This document shows, one piece after another, positions 44,695-56,900 of a stretch of 64,000 bases of DNA (its first letter is position 1; each line of letters begins with the position of its first letter). The stretch is from NCBI GenBank assembly GCA_037039925.1, contig JAXRKP010001014.1, positions 103,501 to 167,500 of the forward strand, read 5' to 3'. Below the pieces are notes generated by a model that was given only the letters and a program-made list of their open reading frames with translations, made no database searches and was not told the origin of the DNA. The translations under genes were made by a program, and so were the position numbers. Source of the DNA: Doris montereyensis (lineage: Eukaryota; Mollusca; Gastropoda; Nudibranchia; Dorididae).

Positions 44695-45175
44695 GTAAAG
44701 ATGCAGAGGTTGTTGATGATACTGAAATCGGTGATAATGTTGATGATACTGAAAGTGGTGATGTTATTGATGGTAATGAAGGCTATTGATGTTACCGTAC
44801 TGAAAGAAGGTGATAATCTAATATTGTTGATGGTGCTGAAAGGTGTGATGTTATTAATGGCACTGAAGGCGATGATGATGGCACTGGAGGTGGTGATGTT
44901 ATTGATGATGGTACTGAAGATTATGGTGATGATGGTTCTGATAATTTTGATGGCACTGAAGGTGCTAATGTTATTGATGGTACTGAAGGTGGTGGTGTTA
45001 CTGTTATTGATGGTAATCAAGGAGGTGACATTATGGATGGTACCAATGACGATGGCGTTATTGATGCAGTGAAGGTAATGGTGTTAGTGATGGTAGGAAG
45101 ATGAGAATGTTATTGATACTTGATTGATAGTATTGAAGATGGTGATGTTGTTGATGGTATAAGAGGTGGCGGAAC
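44695..45175 (+). repeat. About 24-bp minisatellite encoding an acidic repeat
   Basis: Units like GGTGATGTTATTGATGGTAC plus TGAA recur about 16 times with drift. In one frame they read D-V-I-D-G-T-E-G (e.g. NVDDTESGDVIDGNEG; ANVIDGTEGG), with stops between blocks (TGA at about 44789). The frame upstream (SNVCQLQKIERKDAEVVDD) is open for about 25 codons. Whether it was ever translated is unclear. Confidence 0.6.
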
Positions 45176-45382
45176 CTGCTGATGGTGGAGATCCAGTAAA
45201 TGGATTTGTGGCTGCATGCGAGATGAGTCAAGTGATGTCAACAGTAGATTGTGAGTAGGATTGAAAAGGAAAGCAAACCTTGAAAATGTCGTTCTATTCC
45301 ATCCTGTCGCAGCCTCATTCATGAATTTAATCGCGTCAGTAAAATAGTGGTGTTATTCGATGTGCCTGCTCATAACTTATAG

Positions 45383-45600
45383 TTATAGAAATTTAGAAAT
45401 AAGCCCGAAGGTGATTTTTTCGATGCTGTTTGAATGATAGTCCAGTTGTTTGGGTTTTTCAGGGAGTGAGTTCCATACGTTGAAAGCACTATGCGTGAAG
45501 CTGTGTGTTGACTCTGGATGTTGGACGTTGGTACATATTTTATTTTCATGGGTTAAAGTGTAGGTGGTCAAATGAAATGGTAGTTTGACCTAGTTGAGCT
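45383..45600 (-). pseudogene. LINE RT C-terminal tail
   Basis: Minus strand: MTTYTLTHENKICTNVQHPE then FTHSAFNVWNSLPEKPKQLD and a short end. The F(S/T)..A...WNSLP. motif closes many LINE reverse transcriptases. Short, no palm domain. Confidence 0.5.
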
Positions 45601-46229
45601 TTTTAAAGAGAAGAAACACCTGTTATCTGGGGCTCCTTTCCGTCAGACGTCTATAAACAAAACAGAACGGACTGTCTTACTGTGGTCGAAGATACCCAGA
45701 TAAGTCATTCATAGCGTATGAAATACCGGTAGTTGAAAAAGAAATGAAAACGTTGAGTGAAACATCAACTATAACAAGTACAAATTGTGCAATCATATCT
45801 GATGATAATGAAAGGGAATACAGTAATTAATATCAAACAAGTTTGGAATTTAACAGGATCCCGGAAGAAAACATGTGTCAGAGACATTTCAAAGAGAAAC
45901 CACTTAGTATTTTCTTGAATCCAACTCTGTCAGGGTCCAATTTTTTTGGAACATGTTTCAGATTACGTCTGGATTTGAAAATGTATCAACAGCAAAATGA
46001 ATAAATCAGCAAACAGTGATGCCCAAAGAGTTGAACCGAAAATGTATTCTTAGATCCCAAGGATGTCATTGTAGAAAGTCCTACCCAAAATCTACTTGGA
46101 ACCCATGAATCTACATCTCCAAGAGCTGGAGAACTATCATTTCTACAGATTGTTGGGAATTTTATGATGATTGAAAATTGAGCAGTCGAACAGGTAAAAG
46201 CACCTGCACGGGGATTAGTGGTCCCGCAC
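45601..46229. other. Intergenic DNA, nothing recognised
   Basis: No supported coding similarity. Confidence 0.5.
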
Positions 46230-46500
46230 TCCACAAGTCTCCCTGCCTTGCAGGCTTGTCTTAGTTGACCAAAGGCTAAGGGTGTTAACCCTGACAGAAA
46301 ACAACCTGCTGCCTTGCAGACCAGTCTTGGTTGACCAAGGCTAAGGCCAGTAAGGGATTTAATCCTGACAAAACAACCTGTTGACTTGCAGGCCAAGTTG
46401 ACCAAAGGCTAAGGGAGTTAACCCTGACAGAAAATAAGAACTTGCTGTCTTTGAGCAGCCAAAGGCTAAGGAATTTACCCTGACATAAAATAACAAGTCA
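46230..46500. repeat. 66-bp minisatellite, about four units
   Basis: GACCAAAGGCTAAGGG-type words start at 46267, 46333, 46400 and about 46456, each with TTAACCCTGACA(G)AAAA and CTTGCAGGC. Spacing 66, 67 and about 57 bp. Confidence 0.85.
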
Positions 46501-46549
46501 ATCATAGACTATATAATAGTTAGCAGCTCCTTTTTACATTTATCGTACA

Positions 46550-48076
46550 ATGGATGCAAGAGTAAACAGAGTAGCTGAAATATTTAGTGATCATCACCTA
46601 ATGATTGCCAAATAATGAAATAGAGATTAGTGGCTGAAGAAAACAAACAAAAAAGGAAAGAAGAAAGCTACTAAACTCAAAAGAAAAGAACTAAATAAAC
46701 CAATAGAAAACAGATATACAAATCCAGGATAAAAGAGTTATCACAATATCAGTGAAAGGTAGATGGTCTGAAGTATAGCACAATAAAAGAAAAGTGGCAA
46801 ATGTATAACTTGAAACACTCCTCAGTTGTACTGAAGAGGTCTGTGGTAGGAAACAAATTAAAAGAGATAAGAAAAGAACAGCATGGTGGAATGAGAACGT
46901 CAAGTATAAGATCAAAGAAAAGAGGATGAGAAATACTTGGAATCAAAAAGAGGCCAGAGGATATGATAGATTACGTGAGGAAAAGAACTATCGCCAAGAG
47001 GAAGTTAGGAAAGCAAAACAGAGAACAGTGAGTCAGAAGAGTTTGGACAAAGATTTCAAAAGAAAGTTATCAAGGAAATCAAAAGCTGTTCTGGGGAGCA
47101 ATGAAGAGCATGAGAAAGATCAAAGCATACCCAATACGACAAATTATGAACGCCAAAGGCGAAATAGTGAAAGAAGACAGCTAAGTCATGGAAGCATGGA
47201 GAAAGTATTTTAAAACAATTACATAATCCCCCAGAACATATGAAACAAGGAGTACAGATCAATTAGTAAGAGTAACAAGTAATCCAGATGTAAATATCTC
47301 AATGGAAGAACTCCAAACAGCTATAAAAAAGTGAAATTAGGAAAGGCCCCAGGAGCAGATACAGTTTATAAACATATATAATTAAAAACTAAGGGTAGAC
47401 AAACTACTACATACCAATATGTTAACAAGCATGGAAGTCAAAACAGGTGCCAGACGACTGGAAGAAGAGAACGGTAGTACCAGACAACCAATACACAAGA
47501 AAGGATCAACTATGGAATGCTCAAACTATGAGGAGATATCACTACCAGGAAAAGTGTATGCCAGGATTCTGGAAATGCCACTACAGAAAAGAGTAGAGGA
47601 TCAGATTGAAGAACACCAGAGTGGATTTAGACAAGGAAGAAGTGCATTGACTTGCACCTTTGTTTTATGACATAAAAATGGCATTTGACACTGTGAAAAG
47701 GGACTAACTATGGCACTCCTTAAAAGAACACAATGTAAACAACATTTAATAAAAGCCATTAAATGTTTTAACAATAAACCAACATGTGCAGTGAGAGTAG
47801 CTGGAAATGTATCAGAAGAATTTGATGTAGATATAGAGTAAGACAAGGTTGTATCCTAAGCCCTCTTTTGTTTATCTCATTTATGGATTCAGTTGCAAAG
47901 GCATCTCAAAAATGAAGAAAATGAATGAAAGTTTGTGGAAGTTATCCTAAGCCCTCTTTTGTTTTATCTCATTTATGGATTCAGTTGCAAAGGCATCCTC
48001 AAAATGAAGAAAATGAAATGAAAGTTTGTGGAAGTTCAAACCAGTAAATGTAGCAATGCTTTCATTTGCTGATAAC
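46550..48076 (+). pseudogene. Endonuclease-RT LINE, 5' part (through RT palm)
   Basis: Starts with an endonuclease tail (ARVNRVAEIFSDHHLMIAK), then RTAWWNENVKYKIKEKRMRN and YRQEEVRKAKQRTVSQKS (basic linker). RT blocks follow: GKAPG-like (47344), KKGSTMECSNYEEISL, GKVYARILEMPLQKRVEDQI, EEHQSGFRQGRSALTCTFVL, AFDTVKRD (47680), VAGNVSEEFDVD.GVRQGC.LSPLLF-like text (47800-47875), and FADN at 48065-48076. It is cut there by the 5.85-kb element and resumes at 53928. A tandem duplication of about 90 bp (47849-48038) repeats CCTAAGCCCTCTTTTGTT to GTTTGTGGAAG. Several frame changes. Confidence 0.75.
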
Positions 48077-48933
48077 AGAATGTCAGCAAACTGAAAATTT
48101 CCTACCTCAAGAGAAAAAAAATACTACCTAGGATTATTAGGAAATGAAATACTCTCCCGACACCAGAAACGGAGAACAACGTGAATATTTCCATCATAAA
48201 TGAATGACTGTCTAGTGCATCTCAATGAAATGAAAAAGAAAAGTGATCATACATTTCTTTAATGTTTCACTTTGGAGTAATAATATTTTCAGCATTTTTC
48301 TAGAGTCCCCTCACATTTCTGAAGATAAAAATTAATTCTGGTAGCTGATAGTAGTGATAGATCTAGACTACTCTATCCTTTCATAAAATATGCAAACAGT
48401 GCAAAAATAAATTTATTATTATTTTTTTATCTCTTTTCGAAAAATAAGTCAAACACAAGAGTGACAATAGCCTAGCCTAAACACACGCACAAATACTTAC
48501 TCAGTCTACCGAGAAGAAAATAAGGTTTGGAAGGCTTTTTCTATATGTTGAACTCTGCCAATTATAAATCTTCCTCTGTTCTACTTTTACTTTTAGCCAC
48601 CACCATCTCCACCCCCCTCTTTCTTTCTCAGGATCAAAAGCTTAAAACTAGGTCTAGATCCCCTCCCTTAGTAAAAATTCCATTATATTTGCAACCGCCC
48701 CACCCCCTCTTTCTTTCTTCTTCAATAAAACCGGAATCTAGATATTTTTTTTCCCCTTCTTTTCTTCTCTTTATCGCTCAGATTGGTAGGCGTATATGAA
48801 ACGTCAGCAGATGTGTGAATGGCTATTAGACCTTTGCAGATTTGTTATGTAGTCCCATTTCAATCAAACTATATTATATATCTTTGTTTTTTCTCACTTT
48901 ATCTATCTACCTATAGCTTTCTCCTTCCCCGTT

Positions 48934-48935
<2 letters not shown>

Positions 48936-49011
<76 letters not shown>
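48936..49011. repeat. (TC)n microsatellite
   Basis: 76 bp of TC, followed at 49043-49056 by a G run. Confidence 0.97.
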
Positions 49012-49017
<6 letters not shown>

Positions 49018-50142
49018 TTTGGTTGTTCGTTGGGGTTTTTTTGGGGGGGGGGGGGGTGTTTTGTTGTTGTTTTTTTGTTATTGTTGCTGTTTGTCTTTTT
49101 TTCTCTCTTTTTAGTGGGATATATAGTTGAGTACGGCTCTGTACTGAAACAACGCTTTCTGTTCACTGTATCTCTGGGTAGTTTTAGAGTGCCGGTATCA
49201 AGCGTCATCTACACAGTGTAGGTCCCGGAAGCCGGGCTGGCAGTGGCAGTGGCACCTTACCTCACGACAGTTTAGAGTAGAGTGCTCGTGCTTTCAAAAT
49301 AAAATGGCACACATTTTGCGTTTTCATATATCGTCACAGAATTGTATTTGGTTTCAATACATCCCATAGTTTTTTATTTGTTTTTGTTTTGGTGTTGTTT
49401 TTTTCCCCAATACAAATCTAGACATATAAAAGAAAAGATAATCTTATGTAATCCTAATAGTTCTTAGAAGATCTAGTATAAAACACGATTGTCTTCTTCC
49501 TGGTTCTACCCTTTCCAACCCATGTCTACACTGTACTGGAAGACACATTCGTTATTTCTCTTTCTCTTCTGATACCGTATGTCACTCAGTCACCTCTTGT
49601 TTTGCCATCATATGCTTTCACATTGACTTTCTTCACCCTATCCCCGCACCTACCTCTATTCTGCTATCAGGCCATACATGCATGATATCCTTCGATCATC
49701 CAACCTACTCTATTCTTTCTAAACACTTGCATTTGCCTTTCCTTTCAGCCATCCGTAAACTCCCGACTCTCCATAATAAACTATCTCTCTCTAATACTAA
49801 TTAATACTAATACACACATGCGCCTCGCAGGCAGACGTGTTTCTGTGCTCCACTCTAACCTGGATTTTTGTGTGTGTATTTCATTTTTAACATCCTGGAT
49901 TCTTATATTAGTTGTTTGTATATCTACAAATTCGTCACATCCTAGTCTTCTGAACTGTGTTTGAATCTTCTATTTTAAATAAGTCCGTTTATTTCTAAAT
50001 TTGAAGTTGGATTTTATAACAGCAAGTCATTTCATTCATTCAGGTTTGGTGACATTTTTACTCCTTTCCGTTATCCGATTTCTACTCACCACAACCATTC
50101 ACGCTCACAAACAATAACATTAAAAAAGCGACTTTTTTACCA

Positions 50143-53118
50143 ATGGCCAGAGACAATGTCGTGGTGGCCAACGTAAGCGACTACTTATTCAAACATAATA
50201 ATGGTCGAAGGCCCCAACGTTGCAGCCATGAGCCCCCCCCCCCCCTTCAAACGCTCACGACGGTTCCTTGTTTTGATACAATTGATAACAACCACAACAA
50301 TGATGAAAATAACAACTACGCAAGACAAACCAACAAAAACACCGTGCATTCCTGAGCACATCCCAAGGGTTATGGGTATTTTCCATGAACTGAGAGTGGC
50401 GAGAAATTCAACACCAACAAACTTTAGACTATGTCATTTAAAAATTAACAGCTTAAGAAATAAGTTTTAGTGGATAATTTAATTGACTTTCTCACTTTTC
50501 CGGAAACAAAAATCGACGAATCTTTCTGGCGCGCTCTCTTTTCGAAGTGGAGGGATATAAACTGCAGAGATGGGACCGTGATGCCCATGGAGGAGGAATA
50601 GCTACGAGGGTGAGATCTGACCTAGATCTAGTGGCTTGTCGACGTAAACAACTGGAAAGTGAACAGCTTGAAACAATTGCTTACGAAATAATGCTTGACG
50701 ACTCAAATGGCTGATTCTCGCTGTATACAGACAAGCTTACTTCACCAAACATTTTATTTTTACTAGGATGATGGAGACAGCAACGGAATCATACGACAAT
50801 ATTATTGTCATAGGAGACCTCAATGTCTTGGGAAATGTATTGGGAAGTCAAAAGAACTTGAAGATCTTTGTGACAGTTACGATTTAAATAATGTGATAGC
50901 CCCAAGTACATGTTTCAAAAATGTACAAAACTCATCACTTATTGATGTAACTCTCACTAACAAAATAGAATTGTGTGATAAACAGGTAAATTTCAGCACA
51001 GAGGTGAGCGACTATCACAATCTTATCTCAACATGTATCAAACGAAAAATTCCAAACGTAAAACCAATGAAGAAATGCTATAGAAGTTTTAAAACATTTG
51101 ACTCAGAAAAATACCAAGAAGATTTAGAATTTACTATGACCAGTAAGACCGATGGATTTCAAAACGTTATAGATGTTAATACTCAATACATACAAAATGT
51201 ACTTTTGGTAGCAAATAAACATGTGCCAATCAAACATAGGTACCTGCCTAAAAAATGCTGCTGCCATGCCACATGAATAGCACACTCAGAAAAGGCCATA
51301 TATCATAAAAGAATGTCATACACATACCACTAAAAGGACAAGAACAAAGAAAAACTGGGCGACTTTTAAAGAATGTAGAAATTGTGTCACAAAACTGAAG
51401 AGAAAATCTATCAAAACATACCTTCTTGACAACTGCACAGGTGGCCAAAAGAGTAAGATTTCTTTCCAACAAAATCAAATCGAGTGAGCAAAAATAATTC
51501 TGAGAAAGGATGACAAAGTTGTAAATAATACACAAGAAGTGTGCAAAACTTTGTCAACGTTGTAGCATCATTAAGTAACAGCATATCACTAGATTCAGAA
51601 TTACACTCTAGCATTAAGGCCATAAAAGAAAACATACCAAAAGTACCAAACTTTGAATTCAAAGAAACTAACCCTGAAACAATTGGGAAAATTATCAATA
51701 ATTTAAATGTCAGAAAGTCAACTTGGCAAGGACACAATATCTGCCAAACTCCTTAAACCAGTGCCCTAATATTGAATGAGCATATATGCAATATCATAAA
51801 CAAATCTATTAGAACAAGTACATTTCCAGGTAAATTAAAGATGGCACAAGTAATACCACTTTTAAAAAAAAATGACCCATTAGATAAAGAATTATACTAG
51901 ACCAGTAAGCATCCTACCTATAAATGCCAAGATCTTTGAAAAAGTCATGGCACTTCAGCTATCCGAATATTTTAATACTATTTTTCATGATTTTCTTTGC
52001 GTGCCAAACGATTATACTTAAGACTTATAGAAGACTGGAAGCTATCCTTGCATTTGGATAGAAATCACTTGTCGCTGCCATATTCATGGACCTATCCAAA
52101 GCCTTTGATTGTTTGCCCCACGACATTCTTTTACACAAATTATTGGTTTATTGCAAAACTCTGTTTCTCTGTTCCAAAGTTATATTTCAGATAGAAAGCA
52201 GCAAGTAAAGCTTGGGAACACTGTCAGTGGTTGGGAATTTATTGAAATGGGTGTCTCCATTTGGGCGTATCCATTCTAGGTCCTTTATTATTTAATGTTT
52301 TATTAATGATATATTTCTATTCATCAAAGAGGGAACTCTCTATAATTATGCAGATGACAACATTGTCTTACAATCATCCTGATTTTGGTAAGCTTGTGGG
52401 ACACTTTGGAACAGGAAAGCAGTGTACTACTACTAATAAACTGGTTCCACATGAACTGTATGCAAGCAAATCGAGAAAAATTCAAGCCCTTGCACTAGGC
52501 AAACAAACATTTTCCAAGAAACCCATTTTTCAAATTGACTCAGTCTCTTGTGAAGAAAACTGTCAAACTGTTAGGAATAGAGATAGATTATCAATTAAAG
52601 TTTGATGCCCACATAAAGATAATTTGCTCTGAGGCCTCTCAACAACTCAATGTATTGAAGAGAATCGGTAGATATCTCTCAAAAATTAACATAACAAGCT
52701 AGCTATATTTCATACGTTTATCCTTCTAACTTTAACTTTTGTCATCTAGCATGGCACTTCTGTTCGAAAGCAAATATAAGGAAATTAGAAAAAGTCCAAG
52801 TACAAGCTCTTAGATTTATATACAATGACTATATGAAGGTTTCTTGGGGGTGGTACAAATGCCAACTCTGGAAGTGAAACGAATGCAAGCTGTGGCCACT
52901 GAAACCTTCAAAATTTTGCATAAATTATCGCCATCTTGTCTCCAAGATTTAATATCACTTAAAAATAGAATGTATGATTTCAGATATATACAAATGTAGT
53001 CAATATCCCTAATTCTAGAACCATTGCTTTCGAAAACAATCATTTAAATATGCTGCTGCAGCAACATTTAAGATCTGTAACAAATTTTCATCAATTTAAT
53101 AATCTTATTTCGATGTAG
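50143..53118 (+). pseudogene. Jockey-like LINE copy 2, endonuclease plus RT
   Basis: Endonuclease text: FRLCHLKINSLRNKF, ETKIDESFW, YKLQRWDRDAHGGGIAT, IVIGDLN (about 50808), then SSLIDVTLTNKIELCDKQVN and EVSDYHNLISTCIKRKI, the APE-type order. Linker from about 51090 matches copy 1. RT: LNVRKSTW, IFMDLSKAFDCLPHDILLH (about 52075-52140), SILGPLLFNV, NYADDNIV (about 52347; YADD intact), LKFDAHIKIIC, then FKILHKLSPSCLQDLISL and HQFNNLISM-stop at 53118. A poly-C run (50233-50243) and many frame changes break it. The start near 50143 (MARDNVVVANVSDY) is provisional. Compared with copy 1 it lacks about 27 bp around 51455. Confidence 0.8.
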
Positions 53119-53927
53119 AATGGTAAAGATTGTCAGGGTGTCATTTGTTCTATATAATTGTGTATCTTATTTATTTGTCAACTGTACATTTTTAAAGACT
53201 AGATTCTTAATCCCATCTTAGCTAGCATTTTGTTAATATTTTCTATTGAAATGTCGGTGAAAAACTCATACGGGTTTAACTTAGTTTAAGTTATTTCCAT
53301 TTGTGATATCTGCATGTCTTAAAATATACACATTGCCCTCTGTCTCTCTCCCTTTGATATGAACCATACAACAATGTGCGCAATCGGCTTTTTTAACATA
53401 CATCTTAATCTCTCCAGAGTAAAAAAGTTAAATTGAAGAAAGGAGGCTGTGCCATAGATACGCAGTTCATGGTATTGGTATAGGCGCTAAAACTAAAGAA
53501 AGTATTGAAAATTTTGTGTCAAAAATCCGATACTAATTCCCCCGGGCAAACTTTAATACGGTACTTTAAAGAATTGGCGGAATCGTTTAGTTTCAATATG
53601 AAAGAATCGCCAGACAGCAAAGCATGCATGACCGGAAATTGATGACAAAATAATCATTCACCGTCCACAAACTTATTCGCATTTCCCTATTTCGCGGTGC
53701 TGATAATGATAATTGTCATGTTCGTCCATAATATATCATTTCCATTGGTATTTTCTCGACCGGGAAACATTTTTTCGTTTTCAAGGATTTCCCTGATGCA
53801 TGGGAACTATGTTTTTACTACCTGAACCCCATTTCCTACTTGCTTTCATACCCTAGACATCAATTTCCGACCATTCGGACCTGAGTATGAAAAATCCGAC
53901 ATATTTCCAACCTTGCTGGACACCCTG
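53119..53927. other. Right part of the 5.85-kb TIR element; no gene seen
   Basis: TTTCCGACCATTCGGACCTG and AAAAATCCGACATATTTCCA near the right end; similar words at 33309. No open frame recognised. Confidence 0.4.
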
Positions 53928-54790
53928 TGATAATTTAGTTCTGTTTGGAAAATCAGAAAGGGACATGATGAATAACGAATTAAATAAAAAGGAATGAGAG
54001 TAAATGCAAAAGAAAAACCAAAACAATGCAAGTAATTAGAGAAGCTAAAACACAAAATCTTAAATTGGGCAGGGAGAATTTAGAACAAGTTCAAAGCTAC
54101 AATTACCTAGGAGTAATGATTAACTTAGAGGAAGAGAAAAAACCAAACAGAGAATCTAAAAGGCAATGCCAATATATAATCACCTACGTAAACAAGAATT
54201 GTCAACAAAAACCAAAATGACAGTGTACAACACAATTTATTGTCCTACTCTCCTCTATGGCAGTGAAACCTGGACCTTAGACAGTAGAGAATACAGTAGA
54301 GTACAGGCAGCCGAAATGAAATATCTAAGAAGAATAGTAACGAAATCATTAAAAAACGAAAGCAGATGGCATAAAAAAAACAAAGATCAAAATAAATCAA
54401 CTGAGATGGACCTTAGACAGTAGGAACACAGTCGAGTACAGGTAGCCGAAATGAAATATCTAAAGAAGAGTAGTAGTAGTAGGGAAAACTAAAAGACACA
54501 AAAATAAAGATCAAACCAAAGCAGATAGCATACAAACTAAGATAGAAATAAATCAACTGAGATGGTTTGGGCATGTAAAACAGAATGAATGACAATAGAA
54601 TAGCTAAATCAGTATACAGTGCTAAAACTCAAGGTAAAAGACCAAAAGGCAGACCTTGGAGAAAGTGGCAAGAAGATATAAAAAAGGAGGCCTTAAAGCA
54701 AAGAAATTTAACTCTCACTAAAGGAAATAGAAAATGTCTGTACAGGGCAGCCTAGAGAAAGATCATTTTGGGCATCTAAACCCACAACGG
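53928..54790 (+). pseudogene. Endonuclease-RT LINE, 3' part
   Basis: Resumes with DNLVLFGKSERDM (53929-53967), then RVNAK.KPK..QVIREAKTQ-like text, VQSYNYLGVMINLEEE, KTKMTVYNTIYCPTLLYGSE, TWTLDSREYSRVQAAEMKYL, RRIVTK, and after a tandem duplication INQLRWFGHVKQNE and GRPWRKWQEDIKK-type text to about 54790. This is the thumb and C-terminal region expected after the palm of the 46.5-48.1 kb LINE. A segment of about 135-155 bp is tandemly duplicated (54271-54405 / 54406-54562), both copies carrying ACCTTAGACAGTAG and GCCGAAATGAAATATCTAA. Confidence 0.7.
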
Positions 54791-54929
54791 AAGATAGAAT
54801 GGGAGCTGATAAAGAAAGAAAGAATATTGTTATAATTGCTATAATCAGTCTGTCTGACTACATGTATGAAACGGACGTTCCAAGGCTAACACACACTCAA
54901 TATGTTTCTAATAGTAATAAAGAGATACA

Positions 54930-55205
54930 ACAACACACAGGAGCTCTATCTCAAATGCAGGCTATGGACCCTCTGCAATGTGTACAAACCAAAGACTATT
55001 GTCTTCGCATGACCGACGCAATTTCTGGACAGATGTCAATTTCTTTAGTAAGAAGCTCCACCCTACAAGCAAGAAATAGTGATTGATATAAATAAAAGAT
55101 ATCAGTGGCCAATCATATTGCACACCTAAGGTCAGCCCTGAATGGAGGGCGTGACCTTCAGTCAATAGAAAGAAACCATGTTCAGAGTTGACCAATCAGG
55201 GGAGC
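54930..55205 (+). repeat. Dispersed repeat R4, copy 1
   Basis: Matches 60645-60885 in inverted orientation: GACCCTCTGCAA, AAACCAAAGACT, GACCGA.GCAA, ATAGATATCAGTGGC (AAAGATATCAGTGGC here), ATTGCACACCTA, TGAATGGAGGGCG, CAATAGAAAGAAACCATGTT, TTGACCAAT. Similarity runs for about 270 bp. No tRNA-like head seen; family unknown. Confidence 0.65.
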
Positions 55206-56799
55206 ATTGTGCTGATGGTTATAATTATATTGTCAAACATACGTCAAAATATTTCTCCACCTCTTTTTCACATAAGAATGAAGAGATTAGAGTGTTGAAA
55301 GTACAGGTGAGAATTGAAGATTTCACCCGAGTTCAGTGACCAGCAACAAAGGAACTTTGATTTCTCATCAAACAGGTCTATTTCACGTAGTCATGATCAC
55401 ATCTGGAATCTGGACAAGAGGACGTGGCTATTTGAAGTGTATAGACATTAGAATTAGAAACTACAAGTACAAGAGTCTATCTTCCTACAGTATAGAAAGG
55501 ACCAGGAGGAGACTTACATCCAGATGTGGGAGAAGATGTGAAAAACCACTGGATTGCGTAAGGGGTGGGGGCTGTTTGGGAGGAGGTGGATTACTATTGA
55601 ACTGTAGGAAGGAACAGCCAAGAATACAAAACGATGCTCACTCATGGCATTGTAAATGAGGAAAGGGGTGATACTAGTTATAGACATAGGGTAGGGGGGA
55701 GTTTTTCAAAAGCAGTGGAAGCATGTAGCTGAGGAGAGGTGTTAGGTCTGGGATAGAGCTTGTTGCCGTAGCTGGGAGGCACACACTTGTGAAAGCAATA
55801 AACAGTGGGACCTGTTTCTTTCATCATGGGAATGTGTTACTGTTACCTATGCACATTGGACTCCCTCATGGGATTAGCAAGCTCGCCTCGGATTAGCCAT
55901 TTGAAGGCAGTTGGACATTTCCTCTAGTATAAGTATTATAGTTCCATCATTTAATTTGAATGTGAGAATGAAATTGATCCCTTTAGAAATAAAGATATAA
56001 TGATGTTGTTCATTGAAACCCTACACTACATAAAATTCGACACAGCCAACCACGCTATTATTAAATGACTGGAGTAAAGCCTGACCATGCAGCCACGTGT
56101 ACCCCCCTTCCGCTCTATATGTTACCTCCTCTGTCTCTTTCTCCTCTCTATTCGTCATTCTTTATCTTCTCGTTCTCTTTATGTCTCCTGTTTGTTCCTT
56201 TCCTCTTCTCTGTCCGTCTCTCATTGACACAGTTGTACTTCATTTTCTTCTTTTTTTTTGTCTTTTCTTTTGTTTATTGTTGTTATGAAGCTTGCTCTGT
56301 TGATGAACATTGCTCGATGGGTCGTTACCAATGGCTCTATATTAGTATTAGTTTCGTCAGCATTGTTTAGTGTTTATTTGTTTCTGTCTCCTTGTTGCTT
56401 ATGAAGGTTGGGCACACTGAAGATTTCTTGGTCCTGACCTGTTTTCTAACTTTTAATATTATTCCTTTCGTATTCCTCTGTATTACTAATGGGCAAACTG
56501 CAGTATTATTCCTTTTCATGTTTAATATAAAAGTAGGCTGTAATAGATGTTATTGTTAGTAAAACAATGCAATATTAACACGATGACAATAATAACAAAA
56601 TGAATTGCCCATTGTGTCAGCTCACTCAACGAAGAAAAAAACCAATCACACTAATCATAGAGGTACGTCGTGGTCAAGGCGGCAGCCTTGTTGGTGGGGA
56701 GAAAACTATAGATGCCACGTGCGGAAGCTTCGTACACAGCGGAACAAGATTATTGACCAATAATGAAGTCAGCCGGCAGGTTAGCCGTACAAGAGTTAA
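55206..56799. other. Intergenic DNA
   Basis: Pyrimidine-rich stretch at 56097-56290. No gene recognised. Confidence 0.45.
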
Positions 56800-56900
56800 C
56801 TTTTTGGAAAGAAACAGAAAATGCCAGGACAGGGCATCCTGGAGAAAGATCATCACCGGGTATGTGAACCAATACACGAAGGTAGAATGGGAACTGTGAT
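56790..56900 (+). pseudogene. LINE ORF2 C-terminal end fragment
   Basis: AGAGTTAAC.TTTTTGGAAAGAAACAGAAAATG, GGGCATCCTGGAGAAAGATCAT and GAAGGTAGAATGGGA match 54720-54800 (AACTCTCACTAAAGGAAATAGAAAATG, GGGCAGCCTAGAGAAAGATCAT, GGAAGATAGAATGGGAGCTG). It is the very end of the same kind of LINE ORF. Confidence 0.5.

Larger units (their letters stand above)
48077..53927. mobile_element. 5.85-kb unclassified TIR element, copy B, splitting the LINE
   Basis: Left end AGAATGTCAGCAA, right end reverse-complemented AGGGTGTCCAGCAA; copy A at 36003 starts AGGGTGTCCAACAA. Flanking TGATAAC (48070-48076) and TGATAAT (53928-53934) look like a 7-8 bp target duplication. The left about 650 bp (48090-48735) and 49480-49640 match copy A; 48736-49479, with a (TC)n and G run, is extra in B. 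A jockey-like LINE (about 50.1-53.1 kb) lies inside. No transposase is recognised. An 8-bp target would suit hAT-like elements, but this is not established. Confidence 0.6.

Noticed and set aside
44679..45020. Minus-strand frame rich in NNIT/FSTI
   Set aside because: Antisense of the minisatellite; no domain.
45840..45910. THAP-like zinc finger (MCQRHFKEKPL)
   Set aside because: Only one short word fits; the rest of the domain is absent.
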